Below are positions 1 through 12,217 of a stretch of 64,000 nt of DNA, one piece after another; positions within the stretch are counted from its first letter, which is position 1, and each line of letters opens with the position of its first letter. The notes under the pieces were generated by a model, which was not told where the DNA came from, ran no database searches, and saw only the letters and a list, made by a program, of their open reading frames with translations. The stretch spans positions 36,919,724 through 36,983,723 of the forward strand of contig OX637287.1 in NCBI GenBank assembly GCA_951799445.1. The letters run 5' to 3'. Source of the stretch: Pseudisothecium myosuroides. Its lineage: Eukaryota; Streptophyta; Bryopsida; Hypnales; Lembophyllaceae. The position numbers and the translations under genes are program-made.

Positions 1-2271
1 AGGCTTTATCCCAATGATTACTATGTCCTAGGAGTGGTATCACGGCGTCCTAGATTTAGGCCTAAGAAATTGACCTTCCAAAATTATATATGACTATTCA
101 ACTAACAAACGACTAATAGATGAAACATGAAATTCGTTGCACTACAATGTCATGAATTAAAAACCTATATGATCGATCATTTGAATTTGAGTATGAAAAA
201 TAGTATATATTGGAAGAGTGGTTACCGTAGTTGTAGGGCAGGGTCGACAAAAAATAATTCTAAAAATAGATGCAAAATTTTTGTGGTAATTGCAATGATA
301 TCAAACAAGTATTTTATGGATGAAACATGGCTACACCATTTGTTTTGATTTGGAAATAGAAATTCATACAAGCTCCAAAGTAAAGAACTCAGACTAGCAC
401 TACATCTCTTTGCAATACTGAAACAATTCTCTACCTAAAATAACAATATTGGCAAGCCAATAGAAATGGTCAAAGTCCTTCAATGTAGTTGGATTCACCA
501 AATTAATTTCCATTAAACACCTAAAAAATCTAAACAGAAAAGACTTTTTCATAAAATGAAAAGATTCGACAACAAGGCAATCCTACTTCTTCTCTATCTA
601 CAAATATGGGTACAACCTTTGTTTCTTATTATTGGTATCGGTGAAGGTATTACCAACTCAGGGGATTGTTGGAATACTCTCCAACATAAGTAGTATGTCC
701 TTACACCAAATAGTCTTATTAGGGGGGTCATAGTTAATTACAAACATATAAACACTAATTTTTTTGAGTTAGTTGAAATGTTATACCTCTAAAAGCCAAG
801 TAACAAATCTTCAACAAATTTATAAAATGAACATTAGGAAGCCAATGGTAATGCTCCATGTCTTAATTTTCCATCAGTTCATGGAACACGCCGGGGAAGG
901 CCTTCACAACTATGGTTCTTCCTATTAGATTGTCTTATACCATCTCAAGTCTCAATAAAATGACAAACAAGATGACTTTCTATAATGTGTTCACATTGTA
1001 GCTTCTAAAATCTAGATTTTCACTATGTACCTATGTATGAGGAAGGCAACCTAACAAGATTATTCAAGTTGTAGGTACATGGGCCCATTAGGTGAAGGGG
1101 TGAGGGATCTAAGCTGAACCTCTAATTTTTTTAGAGTAATACTCCAAGATCATCCTCAATGCATGACAAAAATCAGGAACAATACCGGAATTTTCAAGAA
1201 GACGGTCATAAACCTCATTCCATTCAAGTGACTTTTATAAATTAAAAAAAATTGATCCAATGTAAAGCCGACAATCCAAACCTCAAATGAACTTTTCCAC
1301 ATTATAAAAAGAAGGAGAGGACAAGATTCTACATTTTAAAACAACAACTTTTTATACCCAAAAAGGAAAGGTCCAATTTATTGGCGCGCATAACAGTGCT
1401 TGAAAAGATATGACAACACCAAATCGTCCTATTGTAAGCCCAATAGCATGCTCTTCACATTTGCCAACTTATGGGGTTTTAGAAGGCTAGGAGTAAAGAA
1501 ATACCAATCGGACACTTGTATTCAGAAAGTCTGTTTTTGGAATTGCCTCCTCATTACGGCATTGGCCTTGTGGTTTTCGATTGGACTAAGGATTACAACG
1601 TTGTTTCTTCAAGCCCACTGCAGACACAAATGGATGGGAGTGAATCCATTGCGAACAAAATTGTGATGGTGGAGTACATTCAAGTTGTGAAAATGGGCTC
1701 ACTCACTCACTTACCTCAAGTTGGTAAGTGAGGCCAGAAAGTCTCGTTATTCCAGATGAGGCAAGCGCGTGCTCCTGTAGTTCTAGTACCGCCCAGGTTC
1801 CAGAAGCAAGTGAGCCCCAGCAAAAGGGGAACCCACTGGCTCCCTCCCTCATCATAATGACTTCCTATTTACTCGAAAGACAAAAGAATCCGAACAGTGA
1901 AGCCTCGTCAGAAAACAAGAGGAGAAGCTCAGAAGCAGCCCGTGAAGCAACGCACTGGGCCCCGACGGACGCACCCAGCCACTGAGGGATCGACGGTCCG
2001 CAATCCACTGCGGCTCCAGATCCCAAGAGCAACAGAAGTTCTAGAACCCTATTTCTCGCTCAACTGGAACGTCGTCTGTACGTTGGAGAGTTCCAGAATC
2101 CAGAATCCGTCCGTCCGCTACTCCGCTGCATGTACTGTATGTGCCCGTGCTAATTAAAAACTCATAACTAATATTAACATCGTAATCCCTGGAAGCGTCG
2201 GAGCGTTCTGGCAGATGCTGTGTACTTGTGCAGAACCACGCCTAAGTTAAGTTCTTCTACTGGACTTTTCT
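1..2271. other. AT-rich intergenic DNA, no recognised gene
   Basis: No protein family is recognisable. The first 1.4 kb is AT-rich with only short chance ORFs. From about 1400 to 2160 the composition becomes more GC-rich and contains several overlapping plus-strand ORFs of 71-88 codons (for example 1728-1985), none with a motif I know. They may be decayed transposon or gene fragments. Confidence 0.5.
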
Positions 2272-2730
2272 GACACAAATGAAACGGAACTTCATTCTAT
2301 TGTTTTCTCTGCCAGGCCACTTGTGGCCAGGTGTTTGTTTTTTTCATTTTTTATGAAGTGCCAAAGTGGCGATATAAAATGTTACAATGGTGCTCCAAAT
2401 TTCAGCATTCATCCACATATTGGATAGAAAATATCACATTAGTACAAATCACATGTCTATAATTATATTTTCATCCATAATTTGGCGAAATCATCCAAGA
2501 TTTTTTTTAATTCAAAGTTTTTTGGCGAAAAATTTCACAATTTTCTGCCATTTTTAAGCCAATTTTTTTTTTTTTTTTTTTGTGCAATCTGGCACCAGAA
2601 AGCCCAAAAAAAAAGCCCTGCTTGTGGTTGGCTTGTATGTTTTGTTTCTCTTGCAATGAAATTCCGTTTCATTTGTGTCCAAAAAAACAAAACAAAAAAC
2701 AAAAACAAAAAAACACGGAATTTCATTGCA
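2272..2730. repeat. Inverted-repeat cluster (MITE-like or hairpin DNA)
   Basis: A ~25-bp arm at 2272-2296 (GACACAAATGAAACGGAAC...) reappears in reverse complement at 2655-2679. The second arm also forms a perfect 16-bp inverted repeat with 2715-2730 (TGCAATGAAATTCCGT at 2652-2667 against ACGGAATTTCATTGCA) across an A/C-rich loop. A T run lies at 2563-2581. It could be a small decayed foldback element. I found no target-site duplication, so the element call is uncertain. Confidence 0.4.
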
Positions 2731-3599
2731 GACACAAAATTACAAGGCCCTAGAATTACTTGGGGGCCCGAGTGAGGGAGTCAGTTCACCCGAATTTGGA
2801 GCCTCTGATTGCAAATGTGAATTGCAAATGTGCAAATTTATTCAAATGGTTGGGCCATCTTCCTCTTAATTTTCTACCTGATTGGTGGGATCTTTGGCAC
2901 AAATCTAGATCTCAAAAGGATGCGGCTTTCATGTGGTCCATCTAGCACAACGTGGTGGCGGTTCATTCATGGAGGGCTCGCATCAACCCGGCTATTGATG
3001 TTAGATGTAATTGTTGCACTAATAACGTAGAGGAAACCGACTAATACATAGATTCTACCAATGTTCCAAAGCCCAGGAGATTTGGAATTATGCACAGTCG
3101 ATTCTCCATTACATTTGAGGAGAACCACCACTGTTGGGTCTTCACACCCGGTTCAGTGCAACTCAATGCATCTTCGGCACTAGGCTTCCACGAAGATTTA
3201 CCGATCTCAGGACCATTTGGACTCTGCTTCGAGGCCAAGCTCTATGGATTATATGGATTTCACATAATAATAAGGTATTTGCTAATGCTTCATGGCCACT
3301 AGGCTATAGGCAACAGGCATTGTGGGAAGCTCTCTTAGATGCGGGTCGTGTGGCACAAATCAAGGCTCAGTGCGGAGCACGTCATCACCTTCACCTGTCT
3401 AATAGGTTCTACACTAGGTTTCAGAGTGTCTGGCTTCAATCACTTGTCATGGCTAGTAGAAGAGGTGATAAGGAGGTGCTCTGAAACAAAGTGCGCCTTC
3501 TAGAGTGCTCCTTCATTTAGTGAGTTTTATTTGGGTTTTTTTGTGAGCTTATTTTGTTTGGCTCTCTTGTCCACTTGGCTGTTGTTCCTTGGTTTTTTT
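2731..3599. other. Unrecognised sequence with overlapping short ORFs
   Basis: Several plus-strand ORFs overlap here (2760-2945, 2830-3030, 3090-3302, 3134-3484). The longest has 116 codons and ends at 3484, close to the TTAA element that follows. I see no conserved motif. The density of frames suggests a decayed coding sequence, possibly of retroelement origin, but I cannot name it. Confidence 0.3.
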
Positions 3600-3603
3600 T
3601 TAA

Positions 3604-4525
3604 CCCCTAAAGGCCCAAAGTCCCCTCGGGGGACACTTGGGATTTTGGGCAGGCTCGTGCGACCTGAAATTTCGACCTGATTTTTTGAAACTTTTTTTGA
3701 AGATAGGAAATCACATTAGCTTTCCAAAAATATAATTTTTTTTTCAATCGGTGCCTGGGAAAAAAAGTTATGCCGCCCGAAGTCAAAAAAGCAATTCACC
3801 GGGCAGAAAAAAAAAACTTTAAAAAATTGAATTTTTTTTTTTTGATTTTTTATCTCAAAGATCATGTTTTTGTCTATATTTGAATCTTTGATTCATTCTA
3901 ATTGGACTCAGAATGAGAAAGTTTTGGACAATCTTGTTTTTCGGGCAATCTAAGCGTCCTCTTCAAAAAATAACTTATAAAATTCATTTTTGAATGCAAT
4001 TTTCGAAATTTTTCGATTTTTTTTTGTTGAAAAGGTTAAATTTGTTTGCAAGAACAATCCCACCGTTGGAATTATGGTTTTTTTATTCCATCTAAGAGCT
4101 ATTGAAGATTTAGTGTTTTGTTCAATTTTGGACCTACTTCTACTTAACAATTTTTTTATATGTGAAAATCAAGTTTTGACATTCTGAAATTTTTTTCCCC
4201 GACTCTCAACTCAAATGTTCAACATACAAAATTTTAACTTTATGGTGTGTAGTGCAACAAAAAATCCATAAATGGCCGTCAAAGTCATCTGAAATTGCAA
4301 TCCAGAGTTCAAAAAAACTTCTTTTTCCAACTTCAAACGCTAATATCTTCCAATCCGTACGGTCAAACTTCATGAAATTTTTTCCACATGATTTGAGACA
4401 AGTGAAGTACAAGATCCTACGGTTAGATTCTAAAAAAAAAGTTTTTTTGGTTTAGGGAGTGATCACAGCAGAAATGGCAGTTTTCAGTGGTTTCAGAGCC
4501 AGAAAATGCCTTGGGCCTTTAGGGG
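3604..4525. mobile_element. Non-autonomous piggyBac-type element, copy 1 (922 bp)
   Basis: The element is bounded by TTAA at 3600-3603 and 4526-4529. Its ends are inverted: left CCCCTAAAGGCCCAAAG, right (reverse complement) CCCCTAAAGGCCCAAGG. A subterminal palindrome GTCCCCTCGGGGGAC lies at 3620-3634. The right subterminal 200 bp (blocks reading AATATCTTCCAATC, CAAGATCCTACGGTTAG and AGAAATGGCAGTTTT) recurs in the copies at 7599-8548 and 49161-50091 and at the right end of the piggyBac relic at 26277-32429. It has no coding capacity, so it is a MITE-like passenger mobilised in trans. Confidence 0.85.
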
Positions 4526-4529
4526 TTAA

Positions 4530-7500
4530 AGCAGTGGGTCTCCCATTTGTTAAATTTTTTTTTTTGCAACTTTTATCATGTGTGACGAATAAAAATTTCC
4601 TTCGGTTTTCCCCGGGGTACAGTAAATTCACCCTGCATGGTTCACTTCCAAGTCGTGGGACGGGTTAGCGTCCTGCACTAAATTTAACATAATCCCTGGA
4701 AGCGTGCCTGCTTGTTTGCTTGTTTTGAAGCGTGCCTGTGTGTGGCCCGTGTGGTGCAGCTCCACGTCTAGTATTGGATCATGCAAGGCAGCTGAGTCAC
4801 TTGGTGATATTAATAATCCATCTTCTTCCAGTCCAGACTCCAGAGCTTTGTTGAAATTTTCGTCCCTCGTCATCATAATTCCAAATCGTACCAAGTACTC
4901 AGTCCATAATAAAAACACTCACTCTCACTGGAAACCCAACCAACTGGATGGTGGAGTTGCAGCAAAGTGCAGCAAAGTGCAGCAAAGTGCAGCAAAGTAA
5001 CAAGCAAACTGAAACATCTTAAGATATCATGAGTTGCAGAAAAGTGGGTTGGCAATCTACTCCAACAACCCACTGGCTCCAGGGAGAAGAAAACGGTGGA
5101 TGGATTCGATGGGTTCTCTGAAAAAGGACTGACTGGTGTGTCTGGAGCGAGGAAGTACGTTTCATTATTAGAATCTGACAAAGAGGCCTTTGCAATAATA
5201 AGAAGAACATGGGGGGAGTGAGAGCTCTACCTAAAAGGAGCGAGAGCGAGAGAGAAAGCTGCACTAACTTATGAGTGGTTCTGAAAGGGAGTGAGATGCT
5301 CGACACTCACCGAAAGGCATTGTTTACAACAAAGGAAAGTGGGAGCTCAAAGGAATCGTTCTTGGGCAGTACCTGAAAGAAAGTATAACTTCAATGGAAT
5401 TTGTCCATGTGTTTCAAGAAAAAGAAAAGAAAAGAAAAGTGTAACGTAATTTCTTCATAGTTTTCTAAAAATTTCTAAACAAAAAACTTCCGATCTAAGT
5501 TAGCTCCTGATTATAGTCAACATCCCATCATAACCTAAGAAAAGGTGTAACTTGATCACCAAGGGTGAAGAAGAAATAGTACTCTCATTGGGGTTTTTGG
5601 TGGAGGACTTAGATAAGTGAAAAATAAAAAAAATGACATAGACTTTCTTTCGGGTGTTGTAATTGTATAATAGAAAAAAAAAAAAGTTCTTTAGAGTTAA
5701 TAGTAGTTTTTGTTTTTTTCGTGTCTTGGGGCTAGATTCCAGTGTTGTGGCACAGTGACAGTGGTTAGTAGTGCTTGGAGTTGTGTAATCAAAGATTTTG
5801 AAATTTTTCTTACATGTTGTAAATGTTTGGTCTATGGTTTAATTGTTTAGATTTCAAAAAAGCAAATGCACAAATGCACAAGAAATCGTTAAAAAATAGC
5901 TAGTATATTGTTGAATTACTTGACCTCCTCATATTGCAAGGGGGGTTAGGAGGGTTGGCCCTTTATTTGCTTGTGGAAATTTTTGCATGAGTTTTCATAA
6001 CAAGGTAAACTAATGAATGGTAAAAATCCTCATTTTTGTGCACAATTTTTTTTTAATATAAGAGTGCTTGAAGTTTGTTGTCTCTATTTGGTAGGTATTA
6101 AAAAACTTTCTTTTTTGTCAAACTTCAAATGTTATAATCTTGCAATCTACGTTGACAAATGGCCTGAATTTTTTTTTGATACATGACCATAATGGTCTAC
6201 TACACATCTACATGGTTAGAATTCAAAAAGAAAATTTTAAATTTCAATTTTGGTCAATGCACCCAAAACTAATGGTTTTTATAATTTCTCTTAGAAAACA
6301 CCCTCTCTCCTTGAATGGAGATATTTTTCTAGGGGCTTGTGCAATAAAATAAATTACAAAGTATAAGGAGTCATAAAGAGTTTGCAATTTGTATATATAT
6401 ACTTATTATATGAGATATCATGGTATTACATCTAGATACTACCTATCTAAATTAGATAATCGTACGTTACATAACAAGCTTTTAAGGAAACTATCATTGT
6501 AGACTTCTTATGAGTTTAATTGGACAAAGTTGTTAAAAATAAGTATATGTAATTTTGATCATATCATTCAAATTGATATATCTAGATTTTGCTTTAAGAG
6601 TACATTTTCTAAGCATGAGAAAAGACAATTGATTTTTGATACACCTATAAATCAACACTTTTATTTGGAGGATTTTAGATGTAGTTTCTTATCAAGATTG
6701 AATGCAGCAAGATGTAAAACAAATTCAATAGTGCAACAATATTCGAAAGTATTGGGTGTAATATTGTAACAATATTAAAAGTGTTAGAGGTTTTGAGGGA
6801 CCAAAAATAGAATACTTTATTTTATTTTGAAAGGTCACTAAGAGTTCATCCTTCAAGGTTCCACAGCCAAGCAATATTTGTGAACTTTTTTGAGCTCACT
6901 CGATTGATTTCCTCCTTCTATGGAAATGAACCATTTTTTTCTTCAATGGCCATTGGTTGCATCCTCAACTACAAAATCTATGAGTTAATTTCCTACAATA
7001 TCCATACTTCACCAATCGATTTTCTCCAAACTTGGATTGACACCAACTAAAAAAACAATTACAAACTGAAAGTACTAATGAATATTGCATCCTTAGGGGG
7101 CCTTCTTGCATTGGTACAAACTTTGCAGCATATTCAATTTTGGTTGGGATTCACATTTCAATTTGGCCAATGGATGTCAAAGATATGCGTATTGTTCAAA
7201 GCTCCAACGTCTCTTCTTTACTTTTTAGAATGATTGATTGTCCTATTTTATTTTATTTTAAAAATTTTCTCTTCCTCACTCCCCAAGCTTATCCATTTCT
7301 TAATGTTTCGTTCCAATTCATATAAAGATTTGGGCCTTTCATTTAACTATGCATGGTGCTCTTTAAATTTTCAACTTCATTTGTAACCATTAGATGTTTA
7401 GATTCAAATAAAGGCGAAGGTCCTTCCCACATTGGATGAGATTTCTTAGCATATTTATAGTCTGAATACACATGCTCAATTTGGCTGAAGGATGTAAAGG

Positions 7501-7594
7501 GCCTGTGTTTGAAGCTCTAAAGTGGAATTCTTGCTCTCCGCAATTTCCAATTGTCTAAACTTTGCTTTGGTGTTTTCAAAATATCCTCTTGTTG
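4530..7594. other. Intergenic DNA with a microsatellite and possible decayed element
   Basis: A 10-bp motif (GCAGCAAAGT) is repeated four times at about 4959-4998. On the minus strand, overlapping open frames between 5306 and 4628 (up to 102 codons) look serine-rich but match nothing I know. Around 6120-6235 the sequence resembles the right subterminal region of the TTAA elements (an AATCTTGCAATC block, then CATGGTTAGAATTC), so a much older copy may lie here. The rest is AT-rich with no supported gene. Confidence 0.35.
4959..4998. repeat. 10-bp tandem repeat, four copies
   Basis: GCAGCAAAGT is repeated head to tail four times without mismatch. This is a simple minisatellite, likely length-variable between individuals. 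Confidence 0.9.
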
Positions 7595-7598
7595 TTAA

Positions 7599-8418
7599 CC
7601 CCTAAAGTACTTAAGTCCCCTTGGGGGACACTTGAGATTTCAGGCAAGCCCGTATGGTCTCAAATTTTGACCTGATTTTTGAAACTTTTTTTGAAGATAG
7701 GAAATCACATTAGCTTTCTAAACATATAATTTTTTTTCAATCGGTGCACGGGAGAAAAAGTTATGCCATCTTAAAGCAAAGAAACAATTTGTCGGTAGAA
7801 AAAAAAAAAAAAAGTTTTCTTTTTAAAAGTTTTTTTCTCTCAAAGATCATGTTTTTGTCTACATCTGAAGCTTTGTATCATTCTATTTGGACTAATAATG
7901 AGAAAGTTATGGACAATCTTGTTTTTCGGTCAATTTAAGCATCTTCTTCAAAAAACAACTTATAGAATTCATTTTTGAATACAATTTTCAAAAATTTTCA
8001 ATTTTTTTTTGATGAGGTCAAGTTTGTTTGCAAGAACAGTGCCACTATTGGGATTATGGTGTTTTAAGTCCATCTAAGGGCTATTAACAATTTAGTGTTT
8101 CTATCAATTTTGAACCTACTTCTATTTAACAATTTTTTTATATGTAAAAATCAAGTTTTGATATGTTGAAATTTTTTTCCCCGACTCTCAACTCAAATGT
8201 TCAACATAAAATTTTTTAACTTTATGTTGTGTAGTGCAAAAAAAATCCACAAATGGCCGTCAAAGTCATCTGAAATTGCAGGAAACAATTCAATTTTTTT
8301 TCCAACTTTGAATGCTAATATCTTCCAATCAGAACGGTGAATTTTTTTGAGATTTTTACCACATGATCTGAGACAAGTGAAGTACAAGATCCTACGGTTA
8401 GATTCTTAAAAAAAAAAA

Positions 8419-8464
<46 letters not shown>

Positions 8465-8548
8465 TTTTTTTGGTTTCTTGAGTGATCACAGTAGAAATGG
8501 CAGTTTTCAGTGGTTCCAGAGCCAAAAAATGCTCTGGTATTTTAGGAG
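7599..8548. mobile_element. Non-autonomous piggyBac-type element, copy 2 (950 bp)
   Basis: It is flanked by TTAA at 7595-7598 and 8549-8552 and starts CCCCTAAAGTACTTAAG. The right end has drifted (TTTTAGGAG instead of CTTTAGGGG). The subterminal palindrome is kept as GTCCCCTTGGGGGAC at 7615-7629. Its interior is collinear with copy 1, including the AATATCTTCCAATC and CAAGATCCTACGGTTAG blocks. An A-rich run of about 55 bp near 8406-8462 has expanded in this copy. No coding capacity. Confidence 0.82.
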
Positions 8549-8552
8549 TTAA

Positions 8553-9670
8553 GCAAGGTCATATTTTAATAGTTTTTTTTTGTATGGTCATCAATTTTGC
8601 ACAAGTCAAACAATTTTGGGCAATGCATCAAGTTGATGACTATTGAGAAGCATTGTTCTTGTCAATCCTTAACTCCAACAATCAAGCCCTCTGCCTCTTG
8701 CGGCAATAGCCACCCTCCAAAGGGTACCTTGTTCACCTCATCCACGTATCTCATCCCATTGGGGAATTAGCCATTAATTATTATCTCATGACAACTGAAA
8801 TCTGCCAAGTGTTGAAAGAAGGCGATTAAAATATCCTTCAATTTTTTTGGGGCACTGGTTAATTTCTGGCCGTACCAAATTCTTTCTAGTTTTACATTCT
8901 TTGTTTTCAATATGCAAACAAGCTTGGCACTGCCATTCACGTCCCAACTTTGCCTTCCACCTTGGCAAACAAAAACAACGTTAACGTTGCGTACATGATG
9001 TATTGTAAGCAGAAGTAAGTAGAATTATTTCAGATTATAGCATATTTATGTATGCAATCCAGCTTGGTGAGGACACGCACCTGATTTGTAAAACGAAGTT
9101 GCCATTGAAGAGGAGCCAATGCTTCCTTGGAAGAACCAGCCCTGAACTTTAATTCCATCATAACTGCAGTTCGCATACCAGAAGATTGATCGAATTCTGA
9201 TAAAGAGACAGTACAAGCTTCAGAATTCGTTTCAAACATCGTCTGATGCTTCCCCTTATTACGTAATCTTGCAACAAGGTTGATTGAAATTTGCAGGTTT
9301 TGTACTGCCAGCAGGCACCTCTTGGATTCAGGATTCTGGATTCATGGTTTCCTGCGAACCTACATCAGGGTACGTTTAAGGTCGAAACTCATTGAGGATC
9401 TGAGAAGCCAACCGTTCAGTATTTGAAAATTGGCCAAGCTATCTGTGTGGTGCAATTGCTAGGAAGATATTTCTTAAGCAAGTTTGTGTTAAGACAAAAT
9501 TAACTATGTAAGCGGAGAAAGAAAAAGTTTCACAATTTTGTCAAGTCAATGAAGGCTTGTTTTATTTATATACTCCCTTTCTACATACAGAATGTAACGA
9601 GATCCTAATTATCGATGGAAGTACCAGTGAGTCACGGCAATTGTGAACTGTATCAAAATCACTGGGTTCA
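8553..9670 (-). other. Possible coding fragment(s) on the minus strand, unrecognised
   Basis: Two minus-strand open stretches look exon-like. The one at 9239-9081 ends at a good donor (CAG|GTGCGT) just downstream of a ...LQWQLRFTNQ ending. The other, at 8968-8786, follows a pyrimidine-rich tract ending GCCAAG. I do not recognise the family and no full gene can be assembled. They could be exons of a lineage-specific gene or a captured fragment. Confidence 0.2.
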
Positions 9671-10111
9671 ATGTTACCCCAAACTGATTCGGCGCTGAAG
9701 GGTAGATCTGTTCACCTTCGAAAGACAAAAGGAAGCGTTATCAAATTAGAAGCCGTCAGCCAGATATTCAGAATTAGAAGCATCCATGGCAGCCCTGATA
9801 TTCAGAATATAGCAGCCCTGATTTTAGGGCTAGTCTTGCAGGAACATGTGAAACTGAAACCAGTTGACCAAAAGTATGAAAACGTAACGCACATGACAAT
9901 GCCTTTCCTGCATTTGAAGCAAAAAAAAAACGATTGCACGGATCTAATTGCCACAAATGAATACTGTCTGTGTTTCCATTGCCAAAGAAGGAAATTAGAG
10001 CGATTTGTTACGCACTTGGTGAACGTTCCAGATCTTACAGTCGAAGAAATGAAGCACACTACTTTAGAGTCAGAGTGCCATCTATGGTTAAGAAGACACT
10101 CAAGACAGTAG
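9671..10111 (+). CDS. Unrecognised 146-codon open frame
   Basis: This is the longest uninterrupted frame in this part of the window. The product would be soluble, with no signal peptide or membrane segment and one CxxC-like spacing (CLCFHC near residues 98-103). I recognise no family. It ends about 150 bp before a tandem duplication. The opposite strand is open over much of the same stretch (10125-9802), so one frame must be a shadow, and the ORF may be chance. It is recorded as hypothetical only. Confidence 0.2.
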   Translation: MLPQTDSALKGRSVHLRKTKGSVIKLEAVSQIFRIRSIHGSPDIQNIAALILGLVLQEHVKLKPVDQKYENVTHMTMPFLHLKQKKNDCTDLIATNEYCLCFHCQRRKLERFVTHLVNVPDLTVEEMKHTTLESECHLWLRRHSRQ

Positions 10112-10266
10112 TAAATTTGGCACACATTGCAGAATCCTTCGAAGCATAACAGTGATTGTGAACCATTTTCTACGTTTGCCTTTCATTCACTGATCTTGTC
10201 TGAAATTCCAAATGGAGAGGTAATACAAAATGTCTAATTATGTACTTATTATGTACAATATTTTCA

Positions 10267-12217
10267 ATCACAAAATAGCAACCCAAGGGTAGGGAATCCC
10301 CCATGAAGTCAATCAATTAACGTTCAATAAATCAATGTATTGGTCATAAAATGCAAACTTCTTCATAATTGAACAATCAATAATCAAATTCCTTGCACAT
10401 TCTAGCTTGGCCAGGGTCGGGCTTTCCAAACTTTAGCAATCTTGCAGTTCTTCTGGATGCTCGAGGCACTGAAGGTCTTCATAGAACAATACCCTGCACC
10501 GCCATGGAAAACTCAAATCGATATGAGTTTCTATACTCTAAAATGCCTACTGATTTACATGGGAACATGAACTTCTACATCTTCACACCACAAGTTCCGC
10601 AATATAGAACATGAAATTGCCATTGTGAGAACACAACCCTACTCAAGAAGTTCAATTACAAATAATCGTCTAATTACTGTCAAAAGTATTAATTGTGTGT
10701 CCAATTAAGATCATTTCAACTCATTTTTCAACTACAAACAATACAAAGCCTTCAATCCTTGCAAAGCATACAGTGGCATTTCGTGTCTGTTCAAGTTTGA
10801 AGTGAATTTTCTTTTGCTCTTCCACTACTGCTTTGTCGATGATACAACCTCATCTCCTCACTACACAATACTGTACTCTGAAACCTCAAATTGGTTGCGA
10901 AGTCCAACTTCTTAATACCAAACTCTCAAAATTCATGACCCTGTCGCTGCAAGTCTAACTGTAGATGTCACTCAATGGGGGCCTAAACAGGATACCGCAA
11001 CATGAATTGTGTCTTGGTCCCAAAATCTCAATGCAGGCAAGTTGGGTCGATTGGCAAGTTGTGATTGTCAAAGAAGAGCCAAATTCACCCCTCAACGACA
11101 ACCCAGTTTTTTTTTTTTTGGGGGGGGGGGGCAATTTATCGTTCAAAAGCTGTACAATTTTTTTGAAGGAATATTGAGCAGTAGTTTATCCTATTTTCAA
11201 TGGATGAAATTGCTCAATTGCTACATAATTTAGGGACAATATCAGTCTATTATGGATGTAAAAAAATCACAAAATCACAATCCAAGGGTTGTTAGGAAAT
11301 TTCCAATGAAGTCAATCATTTAAGTTAACGTTCAATTACATCACTGTATTGGTCATAAAATGCATTCTTCTTCTAGTTGAGCAATCAATATCAAATTCCT
11401 AGCACATTCTTGCTTGGCTAGGGTTGGACTTTTTAAACTTTAGCAATCTTGCAGATCTTTTGGATGATCTCGAAGCACTAAAGTTTTTTAAAGAAACAAT
11501 ATCCCCTGCACCGCCATGGAAAACTCAATCGATACGAGTTTCGACACTCTAAAATGCCTAACTGATTAACATGGGAACATGAACTTCAACATCTTCACAC
11601 CACAAGCTCCGCAAATACAGAACATGAAATAGCCATTGTGAGAACACAACCCTACTCAAGAAGTTCAATTACAAAGAATCGTCTAATTATTGACAAAAGT
11701 TTTATGTGTCCAATTAATATCATTTCAATGCATTTTTCAACTACAAACAATACAAAGCCTTCAATTCATGCAAGGCATATGACATACAACGGCATTTTGT
11801 GTTGCTTTTTCGACAATACAACCTCATGTCCTCACTCCACAAAATTGTACACTCTGAAACCGGCCTCAAATTGGTTGCAAAGTGGACTTCTTAACACCAA
11901 ACTCTCAAAATCCATGACCTTGTCTTTGCAAGTCTAACTGTAGATGTCATAAACTGGATACCGCAACATGAATTGTGTCTTGGTCCTAAAATCTCAATGC
12001 TGGCAAGTTTGGGCAATTGGCAAGTTGTGATTGGCAAAGAAGAGCCACGTTAACCTTCAACAATAGCCCCTACCCAGTGTTTTTTGGGGGCGATTTATCG
12101 CTCAAAAGCTATACAATTATTTTTAGGGAATATTGCGTAGTAGATTCTCCTATTTCAATGTATGAAATTGCTCAATTGCTACATAATCCGGGGACAATAT
12201 CATTCTATTATGGATGA
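10267..12217. repeat. Tandem duplication, two ~1 kb units
   Basis: Unit 1 (10267-11265) and unit 2 (11266-about 12217) align over their whole length with substitutions and small indels. Shared landmarks include TATTGGTCATAAAATGCA, ACCGCCATGGAAAACTC, CATGAACTTC, ATGAATTGTGTCTTGGTCC and CTCAATTGCTACATAAT. Period is about 999 bp. Neither unit has a recognisable gene. Unit 1 carries T and G homopolymers at 11107-11130 that are shorter in unit 2. Confidence 0.85.
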
